From the NCBI RefSeq assembly GCF_035319885.1, contig NZ_CP141285.1, forward strand, positions 744,001 to 808,000: 64,000 nt of DNA, given 5' to 3'. The position numbers and the translations under genes were made by a program. Positions 1-8,556 of this stretch are shown here, one piece after another. The notes beneath the pieces are model-generated. The model saw only the letters and a program-made list of their open reading frames with translations. It searched no databases and was not told the origin of the DNA. Position 1 is the stretch's first letter; each line of letters begins with the position of its first letter. The DNA comes from Altererythrobacter sp. H2. GTDB taxonomy: Bacteria; Pseudomonadota; Alphaproteobacteria; Sphingomonadales; Sphingomonadaceae.

Positions 1-665
1 GGCCTGCGCCCGCGGTCATCCTGTGGCCCGATATTGCCGGGTTGCGCGAAAGTAAGAAAGACATTGCCCGGCGGCTGGCCGGTCGCGGCTATGCCACGCT
101 GGTGCTCAACCAGTACTACCGCGATACCAGGGCGCCGATCTGGACCGACTTTGCCGACTTCGCCGGAAACGGCGGATGGGACCGGGCGCGTGCCATGCGC
201 GGCAAGCTGACCGCAGAAGCGATCATGTCCGATGCCCGCGCGGCAGTGGCCTGGCTCGACGCGCAGGAGGAAGTCGACACCGCGCGCGGGATCGGATCCC
301 AGGGATACTGCATGGGCGGCCCCTTCGCGGTGTGGACAGCGGCGGCCGTGCCGGACCGGGTCAGGGCGGCGGCCAGCTTCCATGGCGGCGGACTGGTGCG
401 GGCTGGTGAGCGATTGAGCCCGCACGCCCAGATGCCGGGTACAAAGGCAGGTTTCCTGATCGCTGTGGCCCGCGATGACCACGCCAAGGCACCTGCGGAC
501 ACCGAAGTTTTGCAGGCGTTTGCCGAGAAGATCGGGCGCGGCTCAACCACGCAGGTATACGATGGCGACCACGGCTGGACCGTGCCGGACAGCCCGGCTT
601 ACGCGCCTGCAGCCGAAGCCGCATCCTGGGATGATCTGATGCGGCTCTACGCTGCCAACCTGTAG
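1..665 (+). CDS. Dienelactone hydrolase family protein (5' end outside window)
   Basis: The reading frame is open from base 3, so the true start lies upstream of the window. It is an alpha/beta hydrolase of the dienelactone hydrolase family, which cleaves lactone or ester substrates in the cytoplasm. The nucleophile elbow GYCMGG carries cysteine, as in this family; DDHA supplies the acid and GDHGW the histidine. The helix-rich spacing and the C-terminal PAAEAASWDDLMRLY stretch also fit the family. It is convergent with the response regulator on the other strand, only 2 bases away. The substrate cannot be told from sequence. Confidence 0.85.
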   Translation, partial: PAPAVILWPDIAGLRESKKDIARRLAGRGYATLVLNQYYRDTRAPIWTDFADFAGNGGWDRARAMRGKLTAEAIMSDARAAVAWLDAQEEVDTARGIGSQGYCMGGPFAVWTAAAVPDRVRAAASFHGGGLVRAGERLSPHAQMPGTKAGFLIAVARDDHAKAPADTEVLQAFAEKIGRGSTTQVYDGDHGWTVPDSPAYAPAAEAASWDDLMRLYAANL

Positions 666-667
666 CG

Positions 668-1192
668 TCAGATAAAGCCGAGCGCGCTGAGCTTGGCCGA
701 AAGGCCTGCCTCGTCGAACGGCTTGACGATCCAGTCATCTGCGCCCGCGCCAATCCCGCGGTGAATGTCCTGCGCCCCTGATTTGGAGGTGCAGAAGATC
801 ACCCGGGTGTTCTCGGCGCCGGGCAGGGCGCGTAGCGCGGCCACGAATTCCGGGCCGGTCATGACCGGCATGTCCCAATCGGTCAGGACCAGGTCGGGCA
901 TGGCAGCACGGCAGCGGGCAATCGCTTCCTCGCCGTTTTCCGCCTCTGCGACCACGAAGCCGTGCTGTTCCGCCATGCGCCGGGCGACCTTGCGGATCAT
1001 CCGCGAATCGTCCACCACCAGGCAGGTGAGCGCCGCCGCTGCAACCGGGGCGCTGCCGGAGGCCGCCGCGCGGGCAGCCGCAACTGCCGCAGCTACGGCA
1101 TCGGCCTGGCTCTGGGCGGGCACAGGCTGGTCTGTTACCGGCGGAGCGGCGGGCTCGACCAGGCTCAGATTGCGCTTGATCAGGTTCTCCAC
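668..1192 (-). CDS. Single-domain response regulator (CheY-like)
   Basis: About 174 residues from a GTG start (VENLIKRN...). The first ~55 residues are an alanine/proline-rich low-complexity leader; the rest is one receiver domain. Visible receiver marks are the acidic pair in VVDDSR, the phospho-acceptor Asp in LTDWDMP, the conserved Thr/Ser region CTSKSG and the Lys in VKPFDE. There is no output domain, so it probably acts by protein contact, as CheY-like regulators do. I prefer the GTG at 1192 because the longer frame reads through the neighbouring gene. The start overlaps the upstream gene by 13 bases, which suggests translational coupling. Confidence 0.85.
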   Translation of the reverse strand: MENLIKRNLSLVEPAAPPVTDQPVPAQSQADAVAAAVAAARAAASGSAPVAAAALTCLVVDDSRMIRKVARRMAEQHGFVVAEAENGEEAIARCRAAMPDLVLTDWDMPVMTGPEFVAALRALPGAENTRVIFCTSKSGAQDIHRGIGAGADDWIVKPFDEAGLSAKLSALGFI

Positions 1193-1500
1193 GGGGCGAT
1201 CTCCTGACGGGGGGACAGGCTGGCGAAAGCAGCCGGTGCCTGCTGGCGCAAAGGTGGAACAGGTACCGCAACCTCGGGTGCAAGGCGGGCCGCTTCGCTC
1301 TCGGTCATGCAGACATGAAGGAAAGGGACCCAGACATCGCCGAACTCGGCCTTCTGGTACCACACGTCGAGCACGTCGTAGCTGGCCCAGCAGCCGTCAG
1401 GCTCGCGCAGGCGCAGGCCCTCGCCGATGCGCGGCACGGTGGCAAAGCGCAGCCGCTCCTGCGTCTGGTGCGTTTCGTTCTGGACTTCGATTTCGATCAC
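1180..1500 (-). CDS. Small hypothetical protein coupled to the response regulator
   Basis: About 106 residues from a GTG start (VIEIEVQNE...) preceded by a GGGGCGA-like ribosome site. I do not recognise a family with certainty. The first 70 residues are beta-rich and charged (RIGEGLRLREPDGCW, VWYQKAEFGDVWVPFLHVCMTE), which would suit a small beta-barrel or PilZ-like fold; the C-terminus is rich in proline, alanine and glutamine. The frame is open upstream to 1665, but that would run across the start of the divergent SPFH gene. The 13-base overlap with the response regulator suggests the two proteins work together. Confidence 0.6.
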   Translation of the reverse strand: MIEIEVQNETHQTQERLRFATVPRIGEGLRLREPDGCWASYDVLDVWYQKAEFGDVWVPFLHVCMTESEAARLAPEVAVPVPPLRQQAPAAFASLSPRQEIAPWRT

Positions 1501-1612
1501 AGCGTCGCCCCGATTGCCTGACCATGCAGGGCTAGCGGCAATTCCTTGCCGAATTGCAAACCGCGCGCGCCGCGTTACAAAAGATCTACTTACCTTTGCG
1601 AGGATATCAGCC

Positions 1613-2599
1613 ATGCTCGAACTGCTCGTCGCCATCGTTTTTCTGACGGTGGTCTTCATGATCATGGGCGTGCGCGTGGTGCGCCAGGGCTATGTCTATA
1701 CGATCGAGCGGCTCGGCAAGTTCACGCTCGCCGCCCAGCCGGGTCTCCATGTGATCATCCCCTTCGTCGACCGGGTCGGGCAGAAGGTGAACGTGATGGA
1801 GCAGGTGCTCGACATTCCGGGGCAGGAGATCATCACCGCCGACAATGCCATGGTCGGGGTTGATGCGGTGGTTTTCTTCCAGGTGCTGGACGCCGGCAAG
1901 GCGGCCTACGAAGTATCCAATCTGTACCAGGCGATCATGGCGCTCACGACCACCAACCTGCGCACCGTGATGGGCAGCATGGATCTGGATGAAACCCTCT
2001 CGAAGCGGGACGAGATCAACGCGCGCCTGCTGTCCGTGGTCGATCACGCGACCTCGCCCTGGGGCGTCAAGATCACCCGGGTCGAGATCAAGGATATCCG
2101 GCCGCCGCTCGATATTTCCGAAGCCATGGCGCGGCAGATGAAAGCCGAGCGTCTCAAGCGTGCCGAAATCCTCGAGGCCGAGGGTGCCCGTGCCAGCCAG
2201 ATCCTGCGCGCCGAGGGCGAGAAGCAGTCCGCCATTCTGGAAGCCGAGGGGCGCCGCGAGGCCGCCTTCCGCGATGCCGAAGCGCGCGAGCGCGAAGCCG
2301 AGGCCGAAGCCAAGGCGACCCAGATGGTGAGCGATGCCATCGCCGGATCGGGCTCACAGGCAATCAACTACTTCGTTGCCCAGGAATACACCAAGGCGAT
2401 CGGCAAGTTTGCCGACAGCAAGAACGCCAAGACCATCCTGTTCCCGGTCGAGGCAACGCAGCTGATCGGCTCGCTTGGCGGCATCGGAGAGCTGGTGCGT
2501 GATGCCATCGGGGGGCCGGGTAGCGGCCCGGCGAACCCGGCCAGTCCCGCCCGTCCCCCTGCCCGGCCGGGCGTGCCGCCCGCTGGCGGAGAGCGTTGA
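1613..2599 (+). CDS. SPFH/Band 7 membrane protein (QmcA/stomatin-like)
   Basis: 328 residues. One N-terminal membrane segment (LELLVAIVFLTVVFMIMGV) is followed by the Band 7 domain (VRQGYVYTIERLGKF, LDIPGQEIITADN) and a long charged coiled-coil rich in E, A and R (roughly residues 180-260). Members form large oligomeric rings at the inner membrane and stabilise or partition membrane proteins, often with an NfeD partner. The ATG at 1613 follows GAGG and starts right at the membrane segment; the frame extends further upstream, but without the family's typical sequence. The stop overlaps the next start in TGATG, so the two are one operon. Confidence 0.92.
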   Translation: MLELLVAIVFLTVVFMIMGVRVVRQGYVYTIERLGKFTLAAQPGLHVIIPFVDRVGQKVNVMEQVLDIPGQEIITADNAMVGVDAVVFFQVLDAGKAAYEVSNLYQAIMALTTTNLRTVMGSMDLDETLSKRDEINARLLSVVDHATSPWGVKITRVEIKDIRPPLDISEAMARQMKAERLKRAEILEAEGARASQILRAEGEKQSAILEAEGRREAAFRDAEAREREAEAEAKATQMVSDAIAGSGSQAINYFVAQEYTKAIGKFADSKNAKTILFPVEATQLIGSLGGIGELVRDAIGGPGSGPANPASPARPPARPGVPPAGGER

Positions 2600-3045
2600 T
2601 GGGCTGGCTGGGCGAAATCGCGCCGCATTACGTCTGGCTGGCGCTGGGCCTGTTTCTGGCTGCGGCGGAAATTCTGGTGCCGGGCTTCTTCCTGATGTGG
2701 CTGGCTGGCGCGGCTATCCTGACCGGGCTGGTCGCCTGGTCCCTGCCGATCGGCGTGCCCCTTCAGATCATCGTTTTCGCGGTGAGCGCCTTCATCGCGG
2801 TGTTTGCCGGGCGGCGCCTCATCAAGGATCATCCGGTCCACGAAGCCGACCCCAAGATGAACCGGCGCGGGTTGCGGATGGCGGGGGAAACCGCAGTGGT
2901 GGTCGAAGCGCTTGAAGGCGGATCAGGACGCGTCCGGCACGGAGACAGCGAATGGCTGGCCCGCGGCGCCGACCTGCCGGTCGGCACGCGGGTCCGGATT
3001 ACCGGCAGCGACGGTTCCGTCCTGCTGGTCGAACCGCTTGGCTAG
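2599..3045 (+). CDS. NfeD family membrane protein
   Basis: 148 residues. The N-terminal half has two or three membrane segments (WLALGLFLAAAEILVPGFFLMWLAGAA; TGLVAWSLPIGVPLQIIVFAVSAFIAVFAG). The C-terminal 60 residues form the small OB-fold NfeD domain (GETAVVVEALEGGSGRVRHGDSEW, LPVGTRVRITGSDGSVLLVEP). NfeD proteins pair with SPFH proteins in the inner membrane, and the one-base overlap with the SPFH gene fits this. A TTG three bases earlier is possible, but the ATG is the better start. Confidence 0.92.
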   Translation: MGWLGEIAPHYVWLALGLFLAAAEILVPGFFLMWLAGAAILTGLVAWSLPIGVPLQIIVFAVSAFIAVFAGRRLIKDHPVHEADPKMNRRGLRMAGETAVVVEALEGGSGRVRHGDSEWLARGADLPVGTRVRITGSDGSVLLVEPLG

Positions 3046-3054
3046 CGTGGTCTG

Positions 3055-4002
3055 CTAGGTCATCTTCGCGCGGCCGGTGAAGCGGCCGTGCTTGCGGTAT
3101 CGCTCCATCCACCGATCGAGAAACAGGTCAAGCGGCTTGGGCTCGATGCCCAGTGCGGCAAAGCCCGGCAAGGCGCCTGACGGTACGCTGCCCTCCTGCA
3201 GCATGATCCACTGATCGCGCCCCATCGGGGTACCGGGCAGGGCGGCAAACAGGCCCGAAAGCGAATCGGGCACCGGAAGGAAGGTGCGGCTGCGTTGCTG
3301 CCCCGCGGCAATGCGCTGGTTCAGCTCGAGCATGGTGAGCGTTTCCGGCCCACCCAGTTCGAATGTCTTGCCACCATGCCGCGCCGGATCGAGCAGGGCT
3401 GCCGCAACGGCTTCGGCCAGATCGTCGACATGGAGTGGCTGGAGGCGCGACTGCGGTCCGAACACCGGCAGCACCGGGGACATCCGGATCAGGCCGGCGA
3501 ACATGTTGATGAAGGTGTCCTCCTCGCCGAACACCACCGAGGGCCGCAGGATGGTCGCCGCAGGAAATGCCTCCAGCACCAGGCGCTCACCCAGTGCCTT
3601 GGCCCGGGCATATCCGGACTCGCTGCCGGTGTCCGCCCCGATCGCGCTGACATGGACCATGGCGCGCGTGCCCCCGGCTGCTGCCAGCCGCGCGATCCGG
3701 CCTGCGGCATCGCCCATCAGGGCCTTCAGATCGCCGTCAAACGCGCCGACCAGGTTGACCACGGCATCGGCACCATAGAGCGCGCCCGCCACACTGGCCT
3801 CGTCACGGATGTCGCACCGCAGGAACTGGATCTGGCCAAGGTTGGCGAGGGGCTTCATCCGCAACGCGCGCTCTGGTCGGCGGCTGGCGATGCGGAGGCG
3901 CGCTCCGCAAGCCAGCAGGGCCTGGGTGACATGGGTGCCGATAAAGCCGCTGCCGCCGAAAACGGTGACGACGCGGTCCTTCAGGATGCCAGTCTGAGTC
4001 AT
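3055..4002 (-). CDS. NAD(P)-binding protein, complex I NDUFA9-like subunit family
   Basis: 315 residues of the atypical short-chain dehydrogenase/epimerase superfamily. The nucleotide-binding motif VFGGSGFIGTHV is at the N-terminus, followed by LRIASRRPE, DAVVNLVGAF, MVHVSAIGAD and the family block ILRPSVVFGEEDTFINMFA; the SxxxYxxxK-type catalytic region is reduced (ESGYARAKALGE). This family (NDUFA9/NdufA39-like) binds NADPH and is tied to respiratory complex I assembly or ubiquinone-related functions, not to a defined dehydrogenase reaction. Convergent with NfeD, ending 9 bases away. Confidence 0.88.
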   Translation of the reverse strand: MTQTGILKDRVVTVFGGSGFIGTHVTQALLACGARLRIASRRPERALRMKPLANLGQIQFLRCDIRDEASVAGALYGADAVVNLVGAFDGDLKALMGDAAGRIARLAAAGGTRAMVHVSAIGADTGSESGYARAKALGERLVLEAFPAATILRPSVVFGEEDTFINMFAGLIRMSPVLPVFGPQSRLQPLHVDDLAEAVAAALLDPARHGGKTFELGGPETLTMLELNQRIAAGQQRSRTFLPVPDSLSGLFAALPGTPMGRDQWIMLQEGSVPSGALPGFAALGIEPKPLDLFLDRWMERYRKHGRFTGRAKMT

Positions 4003-4110
4003 GGTCTGTTCCGGTCAAGTGGAGGGCCGCCCTGCGCGGCCTGTCGGCTTGCGCCCATGCCGCAACGCGCGCCTCGCCGCAACCGCTGCAATATGCTTGG
4101 CGAATGCACA

Positions 4111-4139
4111 TTGACAGAGGCCCCCCGGCTTCGCTAGTG
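4111..4139 (+). promoter_or_regulatory. Probable promoter of tRNA-Leu
   Basis: TTGACA at 4111-4116, then 17 bases, then CTAGTG at 4134-4139, about 48 bases before the tRNA. The -35 is perfect; the -10 is poor by E. coli rules but tolerated in alphaproteobacterial stable-RNA promoters. Read by eye only. Confidence 0.5.
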
Positions 4140-4186
4140 GCGCCGCCTACCCGCGGCCCGGCTTCGATGTCCGGCGTCGCTCCGGT

Positions 4187-4273
4187 GCCCAGATGGCGGA
4201 ATTGGTAGACGCACCAGCTTCAGGTGCTGGCGCTCGCAAGGGCGTGGAGGTTCGAGTCCTCTTCTGGGCACCA
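4187..4273 (+). tRNA. tRNA-Leu (anticodon CAG), integration target
   Basis: 87 bases with an encoded CCA end. The acceptor stem GCCCAGA (4187-4193) pairs with TCTGGGC (4263-4269); the anticodon arm is CCAGC-TTCAGGT-GCTGG with anticodon CAG; the long variable arm typical of tRNA-Leu lies between it and the T arm (GGTTCGAGTCC). The 3' end is also the start of the island repeat, so the gene stays intact after integration. Confidence 0.95.
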
Positions 4274-4328
4274 TTTGTTCTTCTCACGTTCTCCCAAATA
4301 ATCTATAAAACCCGCAGAAATCCTAGGG
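4258..4328 (+). repeat. Left attachment-type repeat (attL), in tRNA-Leu 3' end
   Basis: 71 bases starting in the T arm of tRNA-Leu and running into the integrase leader. It matches 29537-29606 with only a few differences: one G missing from the acceptor stem copy, one A/G change in the CCAAATARTCTATAAAA part and one A/C change. Beyond it the match continues more weakly toward both integrase starts. Confidence 0.85.
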
Positions 4329-4438
4329 ATTTGGCCCTTGGATCGTTCCGGATCGTCCCGCCTGTTCTCGGGGGTTCCAGACACTTTTGTGGGCCTTTTG
4401 AGGCCGTTTCGCAAAGGCCCAGATGAAAAGGCCCCCAC

Positions 4439-5413
4439 ATGCCGCTGACAGATACTCGCCTCCGCGCTCTCAAGCCCAAGGACAAACCGTACAAGGTAAC
4501 CGATGAGCGCGGCCTATATGTCGAGGTCACGCCGACCGGCAGCAAGCTTTGGCGATTCCGATACCGGATCGGTGGTGCGCAAAAGAAGCTCTGCATCGGC
4601 AGCTATCCTGACATCAGCCTCAAGCAAGCCCGAGACGCAGCCTACGAGGCACGACGAGCTGTTGCTTCTGGGGGCGACCCGGCCTTTGAGAAGCGGAAGC
4701 GGAAAATCCGCGCCGAGTTCCTTTCTGCACAGACGTTCGAGGCAGTCGCGCGTGAATATATCGAGCAGATGATGGTCCAGAATGGCCGCGCCGATGGCAC
4801 GATCGTCAAGGCCAATTATTTCCTCGACAAGCTTGCGCCTGCCATCGGTAACCGACCCATCCACGAGATCGAGCCGTTCGAAGTCCTGGCTCCTCTGAAA
4901 CGACTGGAAGCCACTGGTAAGCACGAGACTGCGAAGAAATGCCGCTCGTTCGCAGGCCGCGTGTTTCGTTACGGTGTCGCTACCACCCGCTGCAAATCCG
5001 ATCCGACCAGTATGCTGAAGGGCGCTCTCGTAACGCCGAGAGCCACGCATTATGCAGCAATCCTCGAGCCCACCGAGCTAGGCGGGCTGCTGCGCGCAAT
5101 CGACGACTTCACTGGCTACATGGTGACCAAGTTTGCTTTGCAGATCGCGCCGCATGTGTTCGTACGTCCCGGCGAACTCCGCCACGCCGAATGGCATGAG
5201 ATCGACCTGGTCGATGGGGTCTGGAAGATCCCTGCCGGTAAAATGAAAGCGCGCCGAGCGCATGCCGTCCCGCTGTCCAAGCAAGTTAGAGGTTATCTCA
5301 CAGACCTGGCCGAGATGCTCGGCCGCGAAGGATATGTCTTCCCGTCTGCGCGCAGCTCACCGTTGCTGGGAATGCCGCGTGATCGGGAGACGGCACCTGG
5401 GCCCGCATTGTAA
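4439..5413 (+). pseudogene. P4-type tyrosine recombinase/integrase, C-terminus lost
   Basis: The start MPLTDTRLRALKPKDKPYK and the DUF4102-like N-terminal domain (GLYVEVTPTGSKLWRFRYR, KLCIGSYPDISLKQAR) are typical of P4-type island integrases. The catalytic domain is present only to the first Arg (FVRPGELRHAEW) and the beta-hairpin Lys region (GKMKARRAHAVPLSKQ); the HxxR box and the Tyr nucleophile are missing. Family members are about 400 residues; the recognisable part here ends near residue 305 (YVFPSARSS, ~5355). The last ~17 codons are antisense to the neighbouring transglycosylase. It lies 165 bases after tRNA-Leu, its expected target. Catalytically dead as it stands. Confidence 0.88.
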
Positions 5414-5880
5414 CCAGCCAAGGCCAGGTGGACCGCGTCGAACCGGTCCAACATATCGCGAAGATACCGGGCGCCACCGTCGATCGATGCAAGAGGGTCA
5501 TGACGGTTCCGGACGCCCAGTTCGCGCGCCGTGGCCGGCATAAGCTGCGCCAGCCCGGCAGCACCGGCTGGACTCACAGCCATCGGATTAAAGCGGGATT
5601 CAGCCCAGATAAGAGCACGAAGCAGGTTGGTCGGAAGCCCGTAACGGCGCTCAGCCTCGGCTATCGCCGCCATATACAGGCTTTCCCGATAGGATATGTT
5701 TGCTGGCTCGGCCTGGTAGATTGCAGGAAGATATTGCCTTGCCGGCTGCTGGTCCGTCTTCGGCGGAACGACCGCGTGTTCGAACAAGGTGAAATCCTGG
5801 GCGCGGACTTGCTGAGAGGAGGTCGCGATCATTCCCAAACAGGCGACCGCTATCGCGGTCCGACGATTGAGGCGGGTCAT
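5293..5880 (-). pseudogene. Lytic transglycosylase (VirB1/SLT-like), C-terminus lost
   Basis: The start at 5880 opens a signal peptide (MTRLNRRTAIAVACLGMIAT... cut near VRAQD). The SLT domain follows: YGLPTNLLRALIWAESRFNP with the catalytic Glu in AESRF, then SPAGAAGLAQLMPATAREL, GARYLRDMLDRF and LAGYNAGPGAV. Such enzymes cut periplasmic peptidoglycan, in mobile elements often for conjugation pilus assembly. After GIPSNGE (~5356) the usual TPxYV tail is replaced by codons antisense to the integrase, so both genes end in one scar. Most of the catalytic domain remains, but the C-terminal helix is gone. Confidence 0.82.
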
Positions 5881-6018
5881 CTCGAGTGGTGCTCCATTGA
5901 TTCGAATCGATATAGAACATAAGTAGAACATATGCCTGTAGGAAAGCAGCGAATGCCTGCCTTCGGGAGAGGAGAGGAACGCTGATGAGGGGGCCACTTT
6001 GCTTGCTGAGGAGCTCGC

Positions 6019-7683
6019 ATGTCCCTGTCTGTCCAAGCTCATCCCAACCGGTCGCTTGCCGGGACCGCCCGTCGCATTTGTGAATCGCGAGGGGGCAAAT
6101 GGTCAGGCACAAGGGGCATGGCCTGCTGCCCTGCGCATGATGACCGCACGCCGTCACTCGGTGTGTCGCTCGGTCGACAGGCTATCCTTTTCCATTGCTT
6201 TGCGGGATGCGATCAGCAGAGCGTATTGTCTGCATTGGCGCGTGAAGGTTTCGAGGCACCGGCGCTTTTTTCAGGTTCTGCGACCACCAACGAGCCCGAA
6301 TCGACCAGCACCCGCAAACCTTCGGCGGCAGCGCTGAGGATCTGGCGCGATGCACAGCCACTGCGTGCCAGTCCGGCAAAGGCATATCTTGAAAGCCGCG
6401 GCATCCTCGCCGCATCTCCGGCGCTCCGCTTCCATCCACGAACGCCGCTTGGCCCGAAAGGACGGGCCCGTTTTCTGCCCGCCATGATCGCGGCAGTCAG
6501 CCTCGACGAGGGCCCGATCGCCATCCACCGCACGTTCCTGTCTACCGAGGCTTCAGGCAAGGCCGCTTTCGAAAAGCCGAAACGCGCGCTCGGCGCGCTC
6601 GGTGAAGCTGCTGTTCGTCTCTTCGCTCCAGTTTCCGGCAAGCTTGGCCTTGCCGAGGGGGTCGAGAGCGCGATGTCGGCCTATGCTCTCACCGGCATTC
6701 CCGTCTGGGCGACCCTGGGCAATGAGCGCTTCGGTCTCGTCAGCGTGCCTGAGAGCGTGACCGAGCTTCACCTCTTCGTCGATCACGATGCTGGCGGCGA
6801 GCTGGCCGCGTCGCGTGGCCTAGCCGCTTATGCCCGCGATGGGCGGACGATCCACGTTCGCAAACCATCCTCACGCGACACCGACTGGAACGATGAACTT
6901 ACAGCATGCACTGCTCTGGCTTCGAGAGTCCTCACGGATCGATCTGGCGACGAACGTGCACGAAGCGGAAGCGCGGTTCGACTGGCTCGAAGCAGCCTTG
7001 CCGCCGCGGCATGTGCGCAGCGAAGCACAGGTCGAGCTCCAGCAGTTCTCGACCCCGCCAATGCTGGCCTGGCTGATGGCGAAGGCCGCAGCTGTCTCTG
7101 CGCAAGACACCCTACTCGATCCGTCCGCAGGCAATGGTGCCCTTGCGCTGTGGGGCAACGTTCGGAACGCCTTGTTGGTCCTCAACGAGATAGATCCTGT
7201 GAGACGAGACAGCTTGGGTCACATCTACGCTGCCCAGGCATTCGCACGCGATCTCCCGGGGCGCTTCAAGGTCAGCCAGGAAGGCACCTCGCTCGAATTG
7301 TCCGGGGATGGGCACGCCTACCGCCAAGGCTTCTTCCTCGGCGACGGAACCGGAGCGGGCAAAGGACGGCAGATCGCCGCGGTCATCATGGATCGCTGGC
7401 TCGCAGGCGAGCGCCGACATGTCTGGATCACCAAGAACGAGGCGCTGCTCGAAGATGCACGCCGCGACTGGGAAGCGCTTGGCGGGCTGTCGCTCGATCT
7501 CCAGCCGCTCTCGCGCTGGAAACTCGGCCAGCCCGTAACGATGTCCGAAGGTATTCTCTTCGTCACCTATCCGACGCTGCGCTCGGGCCGCGCCGAGGAT
7601 ACGCGGCTCGACCAGATCCTTGCCTGGGCGGGCGAGGATTTCGACGGCGTGATCGCTTTCGACGAAGCCCATGCGATGGCTAA
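6019..7683 (+). CDS. DNA primase/TOPRIM protein of mobile elements; tail reads through the next gene
   Basis: The first ~300 residues are conserved. A zinc-binding CHC2-like start (CCPAHDDRTPSL, then FHCFAGC) is followed by a linker and a TOPRIM domain with LAEGVESAMSAY (catalytic Glu) and LHLFVDHDAGG (DxD). Such plasmid/ICE primase-helicase-like proteins prime or process element DNA. Recognisable sequence ends near DTDWNDEL (~6900). The frame stays open to 7683 only because it overlaps the next gene in another frame, and that tail is arginine/alanine-rich nonsense. The natural stop seems to have been lost; the functional part is about 6019-6905. Confidence 0.6.
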   Translation: MSLSVQAHPNRSLAGTARRICESRGGKWSGTRGMACCPAHDDRTPSLGVSLGRQAILFHCFAGCDQQSVLSALAREGFEAPALFSGSATTNEPESTSTRKPSAAALRIWRDAQPLRASPAKAYLESRGILAASPALRFHPRTPLGPKGRARFLPAMIAAVSLDEGPIAIHRTFLSTEASGKAAFEKPKRALGALGEAAVRLFAPVSGKLGLAEGVESAMSAYALTGIPVWATLGNERFGLVSVPESVTELHLFVDHDAGGELAASRGLAAYARDGRTIHVRKPSSRDTDWNDELTACTALASRVLTDRSGDERARSGSAVRLARSSLAAAACAQRSTGRAPAVLDPANAGLADGEGRSCLCARHPTRSVRRQWCPCAVGQRSERLVGPQRDRSCETRQLGSHLRCPGIRTRSPGALQGQPGRHLARIVRGWARLPPRLLPRRRNRSGQRTADRRGHHGSLARRRAPTCLDHQERGAARRCTPRLGSAWRAVARSPAALALETRPARNDVRRYSLRHLSDAALGPRRGYAARPDPCLGGRGFRRRDRFRRSPCDG

Positions 7684-8038
7684 TGCGCTCGGGGGCTCTT
7701 CAATCCGCGGCAAGGTCAAGGGCTCCGAACAGGGTATGGCGGGCCTCAGGTTGCAGAACCATCTCCCGCGCGCCCGCGTACTCTATGCTTCGGCCACCGG
7801 CGCCTCGGACATTGCCAACCTCGGTTACACCTCCCGGCTCGGCCTGTGGGGACCCGAGACCGCATTCCCGACCCACGAAGCCTTCATGACCGAGATCCGC
7901 GCTGGCGGCGTCGCGGCGATGGAGCTCGTCGCCCGCGACCTCAAGGCCCAGGGCCTCTATCTTGCCCGTGCGCTGTGCTTCGCCGGGGTGGAGTACGAGA
8001 TCCTCGAACATCGCCTGACCGACGCACAGGTATGGTGA
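6893..8038 (+). pseudogene. Strawberry-notch-type helicase/methylase, internally deleted and C-terminally cut
   Basis: The N-terminus looks like the methyltransferase part of mobile-element strawberry-notch proteins (QFSTPPMLAWLMAK, LLDPSAGNGALALW, LLVLNEIDP), but the NPPF catalytic region that should follow is missing. At about 7215 it jumps to the helicase domain: FFLGDGTGAGKGRQIA (Walker A), WITKNEALLEDARRDW, FDGVIAFDEAHAMANA (DEAH Walker B) and LYASATGA (motif III). It stops right after VEYEILEHRLTDAQV, before the second helicase lobe. Family members exceed 1,300 residues; only about 380 are left. The start overlaps the primase frame at DWNDEL. Non-functional as a helicase. Confidence 0.72.
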
Positions 8039-8055
8039 GCGCCGCATTGCGGATG

Positions 8056-8556
8056 CTAGTAATCATGTCCGGTTTCTTTCGAGGTGAGGAGGTAAATGCG
8101 GTCCTGCAGCTCGTCGGCCGAGAGCACGCCGTATCCGATCGGGATCGGGCGCCTGATCGGCTCGAGCAGTTGCAGGTTGGACGGAGCCACTGCCGGAGTC
8201 ACCGCCTTGCGCTGCTGATCGTGCTTGGGCGGGTCCATCGCTATGAACATTTCAAGTTCGAGCGCGCCTTCCACCGAATGCATGTCCTGGATTGCAATTC
8301 CGCCTAGCTTCGCTTCCGAAGAGAAGACCTTATGATTGGTGTCCACCGCCATGATGTCGTCGAACTTGGTAATGGACCAGTAAGGGCCGACATAGCTCTC
8401 GCGGCAGTAGTGGACAGGTTCTTCGGCGCGCAACCTGTCAAAAAATAGACCGATGGTATCGTTCTGAAACAGGCTTGGCCGGGCCACGTCGATTTCCTCG
8501 ATCGGAATTGACGCGATCCTCGCCGCGGCATCCGGCTCGGCGATCTGGCTGTCCAT
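8056..8556 (-). pseudogene. Cytochrome P450, CYP153-like N-terminal fragment
   Basis: About 135 P450 residues: RLRAEEPVHYC, VGPYWSITKFDDIMAVDTNHKVFSSE, GGIAIQD and FIAMDPPKHDQQRKAVTPAVAP (the C-helix WxxxR region). The layout resembles CYP153-type terminal hydroxylases of sphingomonads. From about 8150 it is replaced by 31 unrelated residues, so the I-helix and heme cysteine are absent and it cannot be active. It diverges from the GntR regulator and catabolic operon. A full-length copy probably once served the same pathway; that is inference. Confidence 0.8.

Noticed and set aside
116-550. Open frame antisense to the dienelactone hydrolase gene
   Set aside because: GC-rich shadow with no domain character; the + strand gene has all catalytic motifs.
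1427-1612. N-terminal extension of the SPFH protein frame
   Set aside because: The extra residues are arginine-rich and unlike the family, cross the divergent gene's start region, and the ATG at 1613 has a ribosome site and opens the membrane segment.
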